From positions 2,458,001 through 2,522,000 of the forward strand of contig NZ_AP023213.1 of assembly GCF_014218275.1 (NCBI RefSeq): DNA of 64,000 nt, written 5' to 3'. Shown piece by piece: positions 63,611 through 64,000 of the stretch. This stretch comes from Citrifermentans bremense. Lineage in GTDB: Bacteria; Desulfobacterota; Desulfuromonadia; Geobacterales; Geobacteraceae. Position 1 is the first letter of the stretch, and each line of letters begins with the position of its first letter. Below the pieces are notes generated by a model. The model was not told the DNA's origin, searched no databases, and was given only the letters and a program-made list of their open reading frames with translations. Made by a program: the position numbers and the translations under genes.

Positions 63611-64000
63611 ATGAAAGACACACAAGATGCAATCAGGCAGGCAATTCAGACAGAGAAGAATGCGATGAACTTCTACGAGATCGGTGCTCAACAGATGAAG
63701 GACACGGAAGCAAAGAGGCTCTTCGAACAATTGGCCAAAGAGGAGAAGGAGCACGCCTTGCAGTTCTTTCGGGCCTACAACGGTAGCGACCTCGGTAGCT
63801 TCGACGAATTCATAGCCACCCCTCCGCAGAACGAGGCGTTGTGGATCAACTCCATCCAGAAGGTGATCGGTCCCGACTTCACCGAACAGAAAGCCCTTGA
63901 GTACGCCATGGAGAAGGAGACCCACCTGGAGAAGGCTCTCAGGGAAACGGCCGCCAGGATCACCGACCCTGCCATCAAGGAGATCTTCATTCTTAACGCG
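63611..64000 (+). CDS. Ferritin-like/rubrerythrin-type diiron protein (partial, 3' end beyond window)
   Basis: At least 130 residues, truncated by the window edge. It begins MKDTQDAIRQAIQTEKNAMN and has the diiron bundle motifs ExxxxxFY (Glu15 region) and EKEH at 45-48 (EEKEHALQFF). A second helix pair contains KALEYAMEKETHLEKAL. No rubredoxin domain has appeared by the end. It probably stores iron or scavenges peroxide. GGGAGGAG precedes the ATG, and a perfect promoter with operator-like repeats lies upstream. Confidence 0.88.
   Translation, partial: MKDTQDAIRQAIQTEKNAMNFYEIGAQQMKDTEAKRLFEQLAKEEKEHALQFFRAYNGSDLGSFDEFIATPPQNEALWINSIQKVIGPDFTEQKALEYAMEKETHLEKALRETAARITDPAIKEIFILNA

Overview
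The window is about 60% GC and tightly packed, with no insertion sequence, prophage or CRISPR array visible. It looks like a chromosomal segment from the Geobacter/Citrifermentans/Geomonas group (Desulfuromonadota, formerly Deltaproteobacteria). The pointers are a 12-heme c7-type cytochrome, two rubrerythrin-type diiron proteins, a DHH-CBS-nucleotidyltransferase fusion like the A-adding enzyme known from Geobacter, many multi-gene minus-strand operons, and GC-rich dispersed palindromes between operons. This placement is inferred from gene content. No rRNA is present.

Layout. (1) 1-6.6 kb, minus strand: tsaD, rsmA, UDP-glucose dehydrogenase, UDP-xylose synthase, ftsB, a small Cys-rich protein, argS and the first codons of a further gene. 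(2) 6.6-17.8 kb, minus: PIN-PhoH protein, a cysteine-desulfurase-like enzyme, a DHH phosphoesterase, a small exported protein, the A-adding tRNA nucleotidyltransferase, a MEMO-family protein, and the conserved block M50 protease-trpS-scpA-scpB. (3) 18-30.5 kb: EamA transporter, sbcC-sbcD, an exported dienelactone hydrolase, a lipoprotein, a zinc-ribbon membrane protein, a DUF1456 protein, ftsH, a beta-hydroxyacid dehydrogenase, nth and a small membrane protein. (4) 30.6-39.1 kb: PHP phosphoesterase (plus), a cytidylate-kinase-like/BON fusion, rubrerythrin, a compact four-gene operon (SPOR protein, alpha-helical repeat protein, MglA-like GTPase, MgtC-like membrane protein) and an EF-G paralogue. 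(5) 39.2-42.5 kb, minus: nadC-birA-coaX and a DUF4124 protein. (6) 42.6-45.8 kb: dodecaheme cytochrome, PAP2 phosphatase, DUF72 protein, and an exported intradiol-dioxygenase-fold protein. (7) 45.9-55.7 kb, minus: YkgJ and YaeQ proteins, then purB-mscS-purL, purQ, and purF-pyrE. (8) 56-64 kb: a WalJ/YycJ-type metallo-beta-lactamase-fold protein, a large sensor kinase, then on the plus strand gap-pgk-tpiA-secG, two identical tRNA-Leu(GAG) genes and a truncated ferritin-like gene.

Most genes are housekeeping: translation and tRNA maturation, chromosome segregation, purine and NAD/CoA/biotin metabolism, glycolysis and secretion. The least explained parts are the SPOR/repeat/GTPase/MgtC operon at 33.2-36.9 kb, whose GTPase departs from the usual G1 and G3 motifs, and the kinase-like/BON fusion at 31.7 kb. 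Regulatory DNA is clear at several points. Near-consensus sigma-70 promoters precede the lipoprotein, PHP, cytochrome, gap, both tRNA genes and the last gene. Inverted repeats overlap three of these promoters. Many starts are GTG or TTG (scpA, scpB, coaX, birA, nth, purF, purB, phoH and others), and I chose starts by Shine-Dalgarno (SD) position and family N-termini.
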